Shown here in pieces: positions 8,259 through 17,701 of a stretch of 64,000 nucleotides of DNA. The notes below the pieces were generated by a model. The model was not told the DNA's origin. It made no database searches and saw only the letters and a list, made by a program, of their open reading frames with translations. The DNA is from Candidatus Altimarinota bacterium (lineage in GTDB: Bacteria > Patescibacteriota > Gracilibacteria > UBA1369 > 2-02-FULL-48-14): contig WFTC01000002.1 of NCBI GenBank assembly GCA_015485665.1, forward strand, positions 32,998 to 96,997. The letters are read 5' to 3'. Position numbers and translations under genes: made by a program. Each line of letters begins with the position of its first letter. The first letter of the stretch is position 1.

Positions 8259-9581
8259 ATGACTATAGGCATACAGTCTAAGGTGTACGTACTTCCGGAA
8301 ATGTATGGGATAAAGGAACAAAGAATAGTATCACGCCTAAACCTTGATCAGCCGCAAACTGATGGCAGTAATCAAGGTGCGGAAGTGGAAGCGGCAGTAG
8401 TTAAAAACACAAATCACACACCGGCAGACATACAAGCAATAATACAAGATATAAATGCAAAATTAAAAGAAAGAGGCTTACAAGCTGCTACGGAAGAAGT
8501 ATGCCCTGCAGTTGTGGAACAAGATATTCCTCATGGAACAGCAAAAGAATTGGAATATAACTTTTTAAGATATCAAGCAGCTTTAATGGATGTTTTAGGG
8601 GAAATGAATCTTACTCTAATGCCTTTCGGATTGTTACCTTATTCGGGAAGAGAAGAAGCTCAAAGACAAATGTTTGCTGCACTCAAAAGGCACACAGATG
8701 CTTTTTACCGAAAAGTACTTATACCAAGAGATGGAGAAAAAATAAAGGCTCTAACTCATACATCAGGTCTACAAATTCATGTAGAACAAAGACATGGTTT
8801 TACAGCAATAATGACTGTAAGAGCTTTATCTTTATTGTCACCACTATTCATTTCTATCTGGGCAAGTTCACCAATCATAGATGGGTTTTACAGAGGTTAT
8901 AATTCGGAAAGAATGCAGCAAAAAAGCTTATTACCTAATAATTTGACCGGCTTAATTCCGAATGAAGCCGTATCTTCATTTCATTCAATGCAAGATTGGC
9001 TTCAAAGAAATACAAATGATGCAAGATACCGTTCAATTTCACCGGGATATTTCTGGGTAAGACAACCACGAGTCAAACTTGGAACAGTTGAAAATTCAAC
9101 AATGGACATGAATCCGAATGTTGAACTTATCATACTTGGCATGCGCCTTACTTATGCAATTGCAATGGCGGTAGCTCGTGATATGAAAGATAATAAAGGT
9201 CTTCCTGAGGAAATTTTTGGCAGTGGTGACTTAACAGAAAATAATAGAAAATGGGTATATTCTTTAAATGATCAACTTCAAAGAAGTACTAATTTATTTA
9301 ACTACAGATTTACTGACATCAATGGAGTTAATATAAGCGTGCCTCAGTTCCTGAAAAAAGTGATGGATTGGTGTAATTTACCTATAAAAGATCAAAATGC
9401 CTTAATTAACTTTTTAGGTAAAGGTACAATAGCTGAAAGAATACTGCGTAAATTAAATATTCAAACTGGACAGGAAGAAGCAATAACTGGACAGAAAGAA
9501 AAAAGAATGAAAGATGTGTATCTTGAATTTGCCGAGATTTATAAAAATGCAATAACTGAGAAATATAATAAAAATGAATAA
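8259..9581 (+). CDS. Divergent glutamate-cysteine ligase (GCS2/YbdK)-like protein
   Basis: The 440 residues align by eye with carboxylate-amine ligases of the YbdK/GCS2 type. The block SGLQIHVEQRHG corresponds to the family's H-V-H-V-G region and is followed by LSPLFISIWASSP and GYNSERM (family: ALSAxSP...F-x-S-R). Then WVRQPRVKLGTVENSTMD corresponds to the D-x-R-P-x-x-x-GTVE-x-R-x-x-D motif. The family's N-terminal metal-binding GIExE appears here as GIQSK, and the TES motif is also altered, so the usual metal site seems changed. The gene overlaps the next one by eight bases. It may make a gamma-glutamyl-type amide or have lost activity; a fold search is needed to confirm. Confidence 0.55.
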   Translation: MTIGIQSKVYVLPEMYGIKEQRIVSRLNLDQPQTDGSNQGAEVEAAVVKNTNHTPADIQAIIQDINAKLKERGLQAATEEVCPAVVEQDIPHGTAKELEYNFLRYQAALMDVLGEMNLTLMPFGLLPYSGREEAQRQMFAALKRHTDAFYRKVLIPRDGEKIKALTHTSGLQIHVEQRHGFTAIMTVRALSLLSPLFISIWASSPIIDGFYRGYNSERMQQKSLLPNNLTGLIPNEAVSSFHSMQDWLQRNTNDARYRSISPGYFWVRQPRVKLGTVENSTMDMNPNVELIILGMRLTYAIAMAVARDMKDNKGLPEEIFGSGDLTENNRKWVYSLNDQLQRSTNLFNYRFTDINGVNISVPQFLKKVMDWCNLPIKDQNALINFLGKGTIAERILRKLNIQTGQEEAITGQKEKRMKDVYLEFAEIYKNAITEKYNKNE

Positions 9582-10266
9582 AAAGCCTATCATCGGCATT
9601 CTTGCCGCCCGTATGCAATCGGAGCTGGATATACTTGATAAAGTCGCCACAACTTATACCGACTCTATTGTATCTGCTGGAGGCATCCCAATTATATTAA
9701 GCAATATTGCAGCAATACTTCCACACTATATAAAATTGATTGATGGAGTTTTAATGATAGGAGGCAGTCAAGATATTGATCCATCTCTATATAATGAGAA
9801 AAATACAAATTCAAAAGATACAGACATTAAAAAAGACCGTTACGAGCTAAAACTAATCAAAGCATGCATCAATGCCTGTATTCCAATTTTTGGCATTTGC
9901 AGGGGGATGCAGCTCATAAATCTACACTTTGGTGGCAGTCTTATCCAAGACCTTCCAAACAGTCAAATAAATCATCTTCAATACCAAAAACAATTTCAAC
10001 ATGTGCACAAAATCAGCGTTAAAAAGAGTAGAGTTTTACTAAGCAGTGATTACTCGGTCAATTCCGTGCATCATCAAGCCATAAAAAAAACAGGTACAGA
10101 TCTTCAAGTGAGTGCTTACTCCGAAGATGGAATCATTGAAATGATTGAGCATAAATCTTTGCCAATCATAGGAGTACAATGGCATCCTGAATGTCTTTTT
10201 GATGATGAAATTTCTCAACAATTATTTCAATACTTCATAAATCACTCGGCCTCATCCTCAAAATGA
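9574..10266 (+). CDS. Class I glutamine-amidotransferase-like hydrolase (peptidase C26/PuuD-like)
   Basis: The 230 residues form a triad glutamine amidotransferase domain. The nucleophile elbow is FGICRGMQLIN (Cys near residue 109), the GGSQDIDPSLY oxyanion-side motif lies near 66, and the His-Glu pair is in VQWHPE near 202. The sequence NSVHHQAIK also matches gamma-glutamyl-GABA hydrolase and related C26 enzymes, which cut gamma-glutamyl amide bonds. The catalytic residues look intact. Its start lies within the end of the GCS2-like gene, so the two proteins are likely made together as a ligase/hydrolase pair. The substrate is unknown. Confidence 0.85.
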   Translation: MNKKPIIGILAARMQSELDILDKVATTYTDSIVSAGGIPIILSNIAAILPHYIKLIDGVLMIGGSQDIDPSLYNEKNTNSKDTDIKKDRYELKLIKACINACIPIFGICRGMQLINLHFGGSLIQDLPNSQINHLQYQKQFQHVHKISVKKSRVLLSSDYSVNSVHHQAIKKTGTDLQVSAYSEDGIIEMIEHKSLPIIGVQWHPECLFDDEISQQLFQYFINHSASSSK

Positions 10267-12509
10267 ACTTCTCTTGGCTTACTACCTCTTGCAGGACCAA
10301 CAATTCCACGCTCTTCCAACATATCTATAATACGAGCCGCCCGCGAATAACCTATTTTCAAATAACGCTGCATGGATGAAGTGGAAGCCGCTTTCCTGTT
10401 TTTACGCAAACACTCAATTGCAAGAGCCATCAGATCTTCATCTGTCTTTGCAGCTTCAGGCACATCAGGAACCCCAATTATCGTCTTCTTCTTAATCTCT
10501 TTAGAAGTAATATCCTCAATATAATCAGGTTCATTTTCCAGTGTAAGTTTCAATTTGTTTGTAACTCTCTCAACTTCTTCAGTGGAAATATAAATACCTT
10601 GTACACGAACAGGTTTACCCATTGTTCCGGAAAGGTAGAGCATATCCCCTGCTCCAAGCAGATCTTCCGCTCCAACAGCATCCAATACTGTTCTTGAATC
10701 AATGGAAGATGCAACGGTAAAGGCTATTCTTGCAGGAACATTTGCTTTAATAAGACCAGTAATAACATCAACCGATGGTCTTTGAGTGGCTATAATTAAA
10801 TGCATGCCAACCGCCCTCGCCATTTGAGCGATTCTGCAAATTGAAGCTTCAACTTCTTTTTGAGCAGTCATCATAAGATCTGCAAGTTCATCTATAACTA
10901 TCACAATCTTAGGCATGCGATCCACTTTTTTACGATGCTTGTTATATTCATCTATATTTCTTGCACCCGCCTCTGCACATACTTTGTAACGACGATTCAT
11001 TTCAGCCACAGCCCAACGAAGTGAAGTAGCAGCTTTTTCTGGATCAGTAATTACAGGTGTAAGTAAATGAGGCAAACCGTTATAAGGTCTAAGCTCAACT
11101 TGTTTTGGATCAATCATTATAAATTTAAGCTCACGAGGAGAGTTATTATAAAGCATTGAAATCAAAAAACTGTTCATACCAACGGATTTACCAGCTCCGG
11201 TAGCACCTGCAATTAATAAATGAGGCATCTTTGCCAAATCAGCCACAACCGCATTACCGGAAACATCACGCCCCAAAGCCAGTTTAAGGTCAGAACCCAT
11301 GCCTTTATATTCACGAGACTCCATCACCTCCCTCATATGAACACTTGCTCTGGCACTGTTTGGTATTTCTACGCCAACAAGAGATTTACCGGGAATGGGA
11401 GCTTCAATACGAACAGCCGGTGCAGCCAAAGCCAGAGCAAGATCATTCTTCAAAGAAGTTATTTTAGAAAGCTTAACTCCACTTGCTGGCTTTAAAGTAT
11501 ATTGAACCACAGTTGGACCAACATGCACTTCATGCATGTTCACTGCAATTCCAAACTGCTCAAGTTTATCCTTAATCAAAGCTGCCTGATCTTTCAGCTC
11601 AGCCTGATTTAAAGAAAATGTTTCTCTATTTGAATTCAATAAATCCAAATCGGGATATTCCCAATCCAAAGAAGCATCCGCCGGTTTTTGATCAACCATA
11701 ATAATTTCCCCATCATTTTTGCTTTTAACCTCTTTTTTGGATTCCTTCTTAGGCTCTTTTTTTAGCCTTTCTTCCACTTCCTCAGGTGAAACTTCTTTCA
11801 AAGTCATTGAAAACTCATCTTCCATAAATCCTGGTTTAACAATTTTCAACTCTTCAGGCTCTTCTTCTTTCAAAGAGCTCTGATCCACAACCTTAATTTC
11901 CGGAGTGGCAACCGAAATAGCCTTTTTTACAGTTTTTTTGGAAGGAATAACAGCTCGCAATATGTCTCCCAAGCTGATTTGCAAAGTCAATAAAATTCCA
12001 ACTAAAAAAGTCGCCGTAAGTAATACATAAGCTCCTCTCTCTCCAAAAGCGCTTGTAAAAATAAAACTAGAAACAAAACCTATATATCCCCCTTGCCCAC
12101 CAGCTTGCGCAATTTCCAAAGATTCTTTAATTGGAACTGACATATGAATAAATCCCAAAATGGAAACTGCCAAAGCCGCAAGTCCGGTAAAACGAGACAA
12201 ACCCCAATTAATCTTTTTTGAAAGAAAGACAGTTACACCCATGAAAACAAGAATGAATGGTATCACTTCCATTCCAATACCGAAAATCGGACTAAGAAAA
12301 CTCACCCATAACTCACCCAAAAAACCTAACTGTTTATTTAAAGAAAGCCATGTCAGTGCAGCCAAGGCAAGATATGCAACAGCCCAAATCTCTCTTGCAA
12401 TATGCTTTTCAACCTCAAAGGTCAAGATTTTGTTTTTCTTGCTGCTTCTACGTTTGCGAGTGGTGGTTGTGCGCCTTTTACTTACGCGCCGTCTTTTCTT
12501 TGGAGGCAT
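10242..12509 (-). CDS. ftsK: DNA translocase FtsK/SpoIIIE
   Basis: FtsK pumps chromosomal DNA through the division septum. The 755 residues start with a strongly basic tail, then about four membrane helices (residues 40-180). An acidic/basic linker follows, then the motor with Walker A GATGAGKS near 440, Walker B IVIVIDELADL, and ATQRPSVDVITG. A winged-helix gamma domain for KOPS-like DNA sites forms the end (GYSRAARIIDMLEERGIVGPARG). It is convergent with the amidotransferase gene and overlaps it by 25 bases. Confidence 0.95.
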   Translation of the reverse strand: MPPKKRRRVSKRRTTTTRKRRSSKKNKILTFEVEKHIAREIWAVAYLALAALTWLSLNKQLGFLGELWVSFLSPIFGIGMEVIPFILVFMGVTVFLSKKINWGLSRFTGLAALAVSILGFIHMSVPIKESLEIAQAGGQGGYIGFVSSFIFTSAFGERGAYVLLTATFLVGILLTLQISLGDILRAVIPSKKTVKKAISVATPEIKVVDQSSLKEEEPEELKIVKPGFMEDEFSMTLKEVSPEEVEERLKKEPKKESKKEVKSKNDGEIIMVDQKPADASLDWEYPDLDLLNSNRETFSLNQAELKDQAALIKDKLEQFGIAVNMHEVHVGPTVVQYTLKPASGVKLSKITSLKNDLALALAAPAVRIEAPIPGKSLVGVEIPNSARASVHMREVMESREYKGMGSDLKLALGRDVSGNAVVADLAKMPHLLIAGATGAGKSVGMNSFLISMLYNNSPRELKFIMIDPKQVELRPYNGLPHLLTPVITDPEKAATSLRWAVAEMNRRYKVCAEAGARNIDEYNKHRKKVDRMPKIVIVIDELADLMMTAQKEVEASICRIAQMARAVGMHLIIATQRPSVDVITGLIKANVPARIAFTVASSIDSRTVLDAVGAEDLLGAGDMLYLSGTMGKPVRVQGIYISTEEVERVTNKLKLTLENEPDYIEDITSKEIKKKTIIGVPDVPEAAKTDEDLMALAIECLRKNRKAASTSSMQRYLKIGYSRAARIIDMLEERGIVGPARGSKPREVHFEDEAE

Positions 12510-12524
12510 ATGGCATTTTAATGC

Positions 12525-12554
12525 TTGAAAAGCCTATCAAAATCGCTCTAGAAT
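12525..12554 (+). promoter_or_regulatory. Promoter giving a leaderless EEP-protein mRNA
   Basis: TTGAAA and TAGAAT are separated by 18 bp. The -10 overlaps the first ATG of the ORF track (12553) and lies seven bases before a second in-frame ATG at 12562, which argues that the second ATG is the real start. Confidence 0.5.
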
Positions 12555-12561
12555 GCCAAGC

Positions 12562-13461
12562 ATGAAAAGCTTTCGCTCACTTATTTTTCTATCCGCCATT
12601 TTATTTCAGTTCTTTATCATTATTGGAGATAGATACTGGTTTACAGAGCTTTGGACTCATTATTTGCACTATATCATTGTTTTTGACCTTATAGCTGTAT
12701 TTATTCTTATAAAAGGAAAAAAGTGGAAATCAGCCATGCTAATTCTAATTTTATTCCGTATTAATCTTTGGCAAATAGCACCTTTTTTGATAAAAAATCC
12801 GCCTTCAAACATTACAACAGAGAAAGCTGAGCTTAGCCTCCTTTCCATAAATTTTTTCTATGAAAACAATGACTTTGACTCTTTTATATTTTTAATGAAA
12901 GAATTAAATCCGGATATTTTATTCGTTCAAGAAGCAGGTCAAGGCTGGTTAAAGCGCATTTCTCAGGAGGAATATCCATATCAATACCTAACTAAAGCAA
13001 AGGGTGCGGATGGATTTTTCATAGCCAGTAAAATTCCGGGAGAATTTCAAGAAATCCCTTTGGGAAAGGAAAAAGCTCTGGAATTTAAAAATGATTATGG
13101 AACTTTCATATCTATACATCCTTTCCCATCACTGAATAAGCAAAGCGCAAAAGAAGGACGTGCATATTTTAAAGACCTAAATAAGTACATTGAAAATATA
13201 AAAAACCCAATCGTGCTTGGTGATTTCAATGCAGCTGTTTGGTCACCAAAACTCTATAAACTTTCCAAAGAAAGAAATTTGTCAGACGCAGCTCTGGGGT
13301 TTGGCATAAAAAAAACTTGGAAAAGTAAAAATCCCCTATTTTTTATCGCAATAGATCATGTACTTTTAAATCCAATGTGGAAAAGTGTTGACTTCAAAAC
13401 TTATTTTGTAGAGGGCAGTGATCATCTTGCCCTTTGGCTGGCTTTGGATAAAAAAGACTGA
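12562..13461 (+). CDS. Membrane-anchored endonuclease/exonuclease/phosphatase-fold protein
   Basis: Starting at 12562 gives MKSFRSLIFLS, leading straight into three membrane helices (to about residue 85). The rest matches the EEP superfamily: LSLLSINFFYENND, the metal-site DILFVQEAG near 120, VLGDFNA near 220, and the terminal SDHLALW. The outer-face catalytic domain could cleave phosphodiesters in DNA, RNA, lipids or phosphorylated sugars, and the family is too broad to choose. Its 3' end is followed by gltX after 13 bases, so the pair may be one transcript. Confidence 0.78.
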   Translation: MKSFRSLIFLSAILFQFFIIIGDRYWFTELWTHYLHYIIVFDLIAVFILIKGKKWKSAMLILILFRINLWQIAPFLIKNPPSNITTEKAELSLLSINFFYENNDFDSFIFLMKELNPDILFVQEAGQGWLKRISQEEYPYQYLTKAKGADGFFIASKIPGEFQEIPLGKEKALEFKNDYGTFISIHPFPSLNKQSAKEGRAYFKDLNKYIENIKNPIVLGDFNAAVWSPKLYKLSKERNLSDAALGFGIKKTWKSKNPLFFIAIDHVLLNPMWKSVDFKTYFVEGSDHLALWLALDKKD

Positions 13462-13474
13462 TAACTTAAAGCTA

Positions 13475-14959
13475 ATGATAAAAACCAGATTCGCCCCATC
13501 ACCAACAGGATACCTACACGTGGGAGGTCTTCGTACCGCTCTCTATGCATACCTATTCGCAAAAAAAGAAAAGGGCAAATTCATTCTTCGTATTGAAGAT
13601 ACGGATCAAAAAAGACTTGTTGAAGGAGCAGCTGAAAAACTTCAAGATACACTTCGCTATTTTGGTATTGAATGGGATGAAGGTCCTTATTTTCAATCTG
13701 AACGTAAAGAAAAATACAGACAATATGCTGAAAAATTAATTGAATCAGGTCATGCCTACAGATGTTATTGCAGTGCTGAAAGACTGCAAGATATGCGCAC
13801 CCTGCAACAAAAAAACAAAGTTGCCCCAAAATATGACAGGCATTGCTACAAGATTCCTGAAGAGGAGAAAGAAGCCTTGTTTAATCAAGGTAAATCTCAT
13901 GTTATTAGACTGCTTATCCCGAATGAAACAATATCTTTCCAAGATATTGTTAGAGGTAATCTGAATTTTCACGGAAAAGATTTGGACGACCAAATTTTAA
14001 TGAAGTCGGATGGATATCCAACATATCACCTTGCAGTTGTTGTTGATGACTACGAAATGGGAATAACTCATGTAATTAGAGGAGAAGAATGGCTTCCAAG
14101 CACTCCAAAACATATTTTGCTTTACAGGGCGCTAGGATGGGATTTGCCTACTTTTGCTCATTTACCATTGTTACTAAATCCTGACAAAAGCAAACTCAGC
14201 AAACGCCAAGGAGACGTTGCAGCTGAAGATTATATAAAAAAAGGATATCTTAAAGAGGCAATCATAAATTTCATAGCATTTTTAGGTTGGAATCCTGGAA
14301 GTGAAGAAGAGTTTTTTACACTTAAAAAGCTGCAAGAGGTATTCAGCTTGGAACGGGTACAAAAAGCAGGAGCAGTATTTAATACCGATAAACTAGACTG
14401 GATGAACGGACACTATTTGCGCAAAATGCACGCAGTGGATTTGGCAATAATGCTCCTTCCCAAACTTAAAAAAACGGTTTATTTCGCAAAAACTGACTAT
14501 TCAACCTTAACAGATGAATCAATTAAATCTTGTGAAGATGAAAAAGCGAATAACTTCATAAAATTTGTATCCTGTATTCAAAGCAGAATCAAAACTCTAA
14601 ATGAAGCGATGGAGCAACTTCGTCCATTTCTTATTGATGAACTTGAATATAGCGATCTTTTTTTCCATAAAAAAATGAAAGTTGACCGTGCCATTGCAAT
14701 AATGGCTTTGGAAGCCTGTATAAAAGCACTTGAACATCAAAAAGATTTTAAAAATGAAACTGCATTAAAAGAAAAAATTGTAACAGTTATTAAATCACTT
14801 GGCATGAAAAACGGTCAAGTAATGTGGCCGCTACGTGTTGCCCTAAGTAACGAAGAAAAATCAGCCGGTGCTTTTGAACTCATGTCCGTAATGGGAAAAG
14901 AAAAAACACTTAAAAGGTTAAAGTCAGCTTTAAACTGGCTCAACGAAACTTCTTCTTAA
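13475..14959 (+). CDS. gltX: Glutamyl-tRNA synthetase
   Basis: The enzyme charges tRNA-Glu with glutamate. The start chosen is the ATG of MIKTRFAPSPTGYLHVGG rather than the earlier GTG/ATG options inside the preceding gene. The 494 residues carry the class I HIGH-like motif LHVGG, FILRIEDTDQKR, the KLSKRQG form of KMSKS near residue 240, and a helical anticodon-binding C-terminal domain. The length is normal. A tRNA-Glu(UUC) gene is present at 34.5 kb. Whether it also charges tRNA-Gln cannot be told from the window. The 3' end overlaps the convergent 602-residue gene by 20 bases. Confidence 0.97.
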   Translation: MIKTRFAPSPTGYLHVGGLRTALYAYLFAKKEKGKFILRIEDTDQKRLVEGAAEKLQDTLRYFGIEWDEGPYFQSERKEKYRQYAEKLIESGHAYRCYCSAERLQDMRTLQQKNKVAPKYDRHCYKIPEEEKEALFNQGKSHVIRLLIPNETISFQDIVRGNLNFHGKDLDDQILMKSDGYPTYHLAVVVDDYEMGITHVIRGEEWLPSTPKHILLYRALGWDLPTFAHLPLLLNPDKSKLSKRQGDVAAEDYIKKGYLKEAIINFIAFLGWNPGSEEEFFTLKKLQEVFSLERVQKAGAVFNTDKLDWMNGHYLRKMHAVDLAIMLLPKLKKTVYFAKTDYSTLTDESIKSCEDEKANNFIKFVSCIQSRIKTLNEAMEQLRPFLIDELEYSDLFFHKKMKVDRAIAIMALEACIKALEHQKDFKNETALKEKIVTVIKSLGMKNGQVMWPLRVALSNEEKSAGAFELMSVMGKEKTLKRLKSALNWLNETSS

Positions 14960-16748
14960 ACCAAGAACTTATCTTTTTCTTAGTTCTTACCAGAGAAGCT
15001 CTTAATCCTTTATTCACGGGCTTTTGCTGCACAGGCTCTTGTTCTACAAATTCTTTATCATGAACCACACCCTTCACTGAATCTTTAGGTGACTGATCAA
15101 GTGATTGCTCATGTAAAGGTCTGATAAATCCAGGTTCAACTACATCTGTAGGTTCAACATCTGTATAAACCGGAACAAAAGCATCATTGCCACTTAGCTC
15201 AGATGCTAATTCGGTATTTATTCCACCACGCAAAGTATGATCAGTCCAATCTATTGATTTATGAGGGTTATCAGCAAGAGATGGAACGGTAGCTAAAGCG
15301 CTATCAATAAGTCTTGCCGTATCCTCGCCGCCCAATTGTTCATTGGAACGCAAATAATCAAGTAAATCTTGTATAGTTGCATTAGAACCCAAAGTACCTT
15401 CTACCAAACGACTCTCATTGAAAGCTGCAATCACAGCATCATAACCTCCCCACTCGGATAAATATCCAATACCAACATCTGCTGGTAGATCAGGATTAAC
15501 ATGTAAACCACTATCACTAACAAGACGATTTACATATCCTGCCACAAGCCTATCTCGCATCCGACCTGTCTGATTCACATCCAAATTTGCTGCCATATCA
15601 TAAACACTGGATACTGTATCCGATGCAACTGCGGGGCTTGAAGAGTCTTCAATAGCTCTATCATTACTGCTTGATCCAGAATTTTTTGAAGCCGTACTTG
15701 ATGCAACAACTGTTATATCAAGTGTAGGATCTTGCTCTTTAGGCATAGCTAATACCGCCATTGCCACTCCTGCAAATAATCCAAGATATGTTGCAATCTG
15801 TTTTGACACTGAAGGCTTAAACAAATCAGGATTCGGCGCACCAAGCTCTGGCACATCAACCTCTGTAGGTGCATATTCTCTTACAAAATCTTCCACTTTA
15901 TCAGATACACTTAGTTTTTTCAATAAATTTAAAATATGTATTCCTAGACTATCACTTAACTCAATCAACTTACGAAGATTATTTACATCAGAGTATGAAA
16001 GTAAAAGATATTCTTCACGCATACTCAACTTAGTTAAATCATCAATATGCCATTTATTAATCATCATATTTAAAAAATTTTGCCTACTTTGTTCACTTTC
16101 CTTAGTATTTTCAAGAAAACAATTAAAAGCTTCCTCATTTAAAGTGATAATACTTGAAATCTTCCTATTCAAACCATCCATATTTAAGGCACGTAATCTT
16201 GCAATGTAAGACTCACACGCAAATACCTGTTCCAAGCGTTGAATTCTATTTGAAATAAAATGATTATCAATAGTTACATTTCCACAAATTTGCGCCTGTG
16301 CACTTCCTGCAGAATCTCTTGTATATTTTCCATCAGTATTTTCAGTCGGTAGAGGAGAAGAATTGCTTATATATGCTTTCAACTGTAATGCGAAAACTGT
16401 AACAATTGTATCATCAGTATTCAGTACAGCTGATTGATTAATACTATCATTCACTTCTCTATGTAACTCCTCAACCGATTTGGAAGTTTGATTCAATGCA
16501 CGATTATATTTTTCCCTGAAATGTTGTTTTGCTTCTTTAGTAAACTCTTCTATTCTCAATAAATTACTAAATTTTGCTGCCAACTCCGATTTCTGATATG
16601 CATCAGGACAACTTGCATAGTCCCTGCATGCTGCATAAAAATCCTCACACAATCCACAAAGAAATGCTCTTCTTTCATATGACACCTCAGAAGTTAAAAA
16701 ATTCTCATTAAAACTCTCACATCCATTATCGCCAATATCTTCAAGCAT
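14940..16748 (-). CDS. Large membrane-anchored protein, family not recognised
   Basis: I do not recognise this 602-residue protein. Residues 1-310 are helical and charged, with several Cys in the first 50 residues (FLCGLCEDFYAACRDYASC). A single membrane segment (TYLGLFAGVAMAVLAMP) lies near 320-340. After it comes a Ser/Thr/Ala/Asp-rich linker, a more globular segment with SEWGGYDAVIAAFNESR and two further helical stretches, and a Pro/Gln/Lys-rich tail ending in the basic SWFKKKFR. There is no signal peptide, so the N-terminal half is probably cytoplasmic. It is divergent from another orphan gene. Confidence 0.6.
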   Translation of the reverse strand: MLEDIGDNGCESFNENFLTSEVSYERRAFLCGLCEDFYAACRDYASCPDAYQKSELAAKFSNLLRIEEFTKEAKQHFREKYNRALNQTSKSVEELHREVNDSINQSAVLNTDDTIVTVFALQLKAYISNSSPLPTENTDGKYTRDSAGSAQAQICGNVTIDNHFISNRIQRLEQVFACESYIARLRALNMDGLNRKISSIITLNEEAFNCFLENTKESEQSRQNFLNMMINKWHIDDLTKLSMREEYLLLSYSDVNNLRKLIELSDSLGIHILNLLKKLSVSDKVEDFVREYAPTEVDVPELGAPNPDLFKPSVSKQIATYLGLFAGVAMAVLAMPKEQDPTLDITVVASSTASKNSGSSSNDRAIEDSSSPAVASDTVSSVYDMAANLDVNQTGRMRDRLVAGYVNRLVSDSGLHVNPDLPADVGIGYLSEWGGYDAVIAAFNESRLVEGTLGSNATIQDLLDYLRSNEQLGGEDTARLIDSALATVPSLADNPHKSIDWTDHTLRGGINTELASELSGNDAFVPVYTDVEPTDVVEPGFIRPLHEQSLDQSPKDSVKGVVHDKEFVEQEPVQQKPVNKGLRASLVRTKKKISSWFKKKFR

Positions 16749-16777
16749 AATCTTTAAATTTTAATTGAGTAGAGTTT

Positions 16778-16807
16778 ATTCTTAACCCTTAAAACTTGCG
16801 CTGTCAA
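16778..16807 (-). promoter_or_regulatory. Promoter for the 602-residue orphan
   Basis: On the minus strand TTGACA and AAGAAT are 18 bp apart (alternatively TAAGAA at 17 bp). The consensus -35 makes this credible. The predicted leader is about 20-25 nt. Confidence 0.5.
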
Positions 16808-16855
16808 TATTATAGTTTTTAATGTACTATATAAATGAATATTTACCAAAAAAAT

Positions 16856-17632
16856 ATGAACTCTCAAGAAATACATGCTCAAACAGAAGAATTTGCGAAT
16901 GATGGAGGAGTAAAAGATAGAGTTATAAATCTTGCACAACGCAGATTAAAAAAAGAATTGGCAAGCAATCAAATATCTGCAGCTATGCGAATTATAGCAC
17001 CTTATATTCTGAAGGCACGTGAAGTATCTTTTATTGCAGATAGACATCAAAATCTTATGGATATGCCACAAGAACTTAGAAATGAATTTATAGATAATCT
17101 GGCAAGAGAGACTGTAAATCCAACTTTACTTGATAGACTCAAAAAATCGGCTCTAAAAAGCTTACCCGGCATGCAATTTTTTGTAACTCTTGAAGATGTA
17201 AAAAACGGATCATTGGCAATTATGCTGCTTTCAGGAATGATAGGAGATGAAGAAACTCAAGAACGTTTTGCAACGCATACCAATCCAGGAAAAATTGAAT
17301 TATTAATGCAAAAGGCTTTGCCTTGGCTTGCAAAACTGGATATTGAGCCTGACACTCGCGCTATTCTTGAAATGCTAATCATTGCATTTAAAGCGAAAAC
17401 AGTAACGATAGATGCTTTAAAAAAACTTCGTGAAGAAGTAAAAAAGGCTGAATCTGATCCGGAATCAAGAGCTGCAATCAAAAATACCCTTGAGCAAACA
17501 GAATGTGATGCTAATTATGCAGCTCTTATGCCTGCGACAAACAATAAAAAAACTGCGCCTGAAATTAATATGGATAATTCACTTGGACCTATAAACCATG
17601 ATTTAAAAGAAAGATCAAATCAAGCTGAATAA
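16856..17632 (+). CDS. Helical protein of unknown function
   Basis: The ORF track begins at 16835, but a TACTAT -10-like element ends only four bases before that ATG. I therefore prefer the next in-frame ATG at 16856, giving 258 residues. The protein is soluble and mainly helical, with repeated amphipathic segments. The middle resembles a small TPR/HEAT-like bundle (KSLPGMQFFVTLEDVKNGS, then LLMQKALPWLAKL), and the last 40 residues are disordered and polar. There is no signal peptide or motif that I recognise. It is divergent from the 602-residue gene, so a shared function is possible but unproven. Confidence 0.55.
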   Translation: MNSQEIHAQTEEFANDGGVKDRVINLAQRRLKKELASNQISAAMRIIAPYILKAREVSFIADRHQNLMDMPQELRNEFIDNLARETVNPTLLDRLKKSALKSLPGMQFFVTLEDVKNGSLAIMLLSGMIGDEETQERFATHTNPGKIELLMQKALPWLAKLDIEPDTRAILEMLIIAFKAKTVTIDALKKLREEVKKAESDPESRAAIKNTLEQTECDANYAALMPATNNKKTAPEINMDNSLGPINHDLKERSNQAE

Positions 17633-17701
17633 AAAATAAATGCTCTTTTCAAGAGATATCCAAATCGGTAGAATTGAGACTGACTTAAGCATCTTTCATA
17701 T

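Noticed and set aside
9406-9650. Minus-strand ORFs rich in Phe, Leu and Ile
   Set aside because: They are antisense to Lys/Glu-rich codons of the GCS2-like gene, a common false membrane-protein signal in AT-rich DNA.
17646-17674. Promoter TTTTCA-17-TAGAAT before the zinc-ribbon gene
   Set aside because: The -35 is poor and the AT-rich surroundings give frequent chance matches; not listed as a feature.
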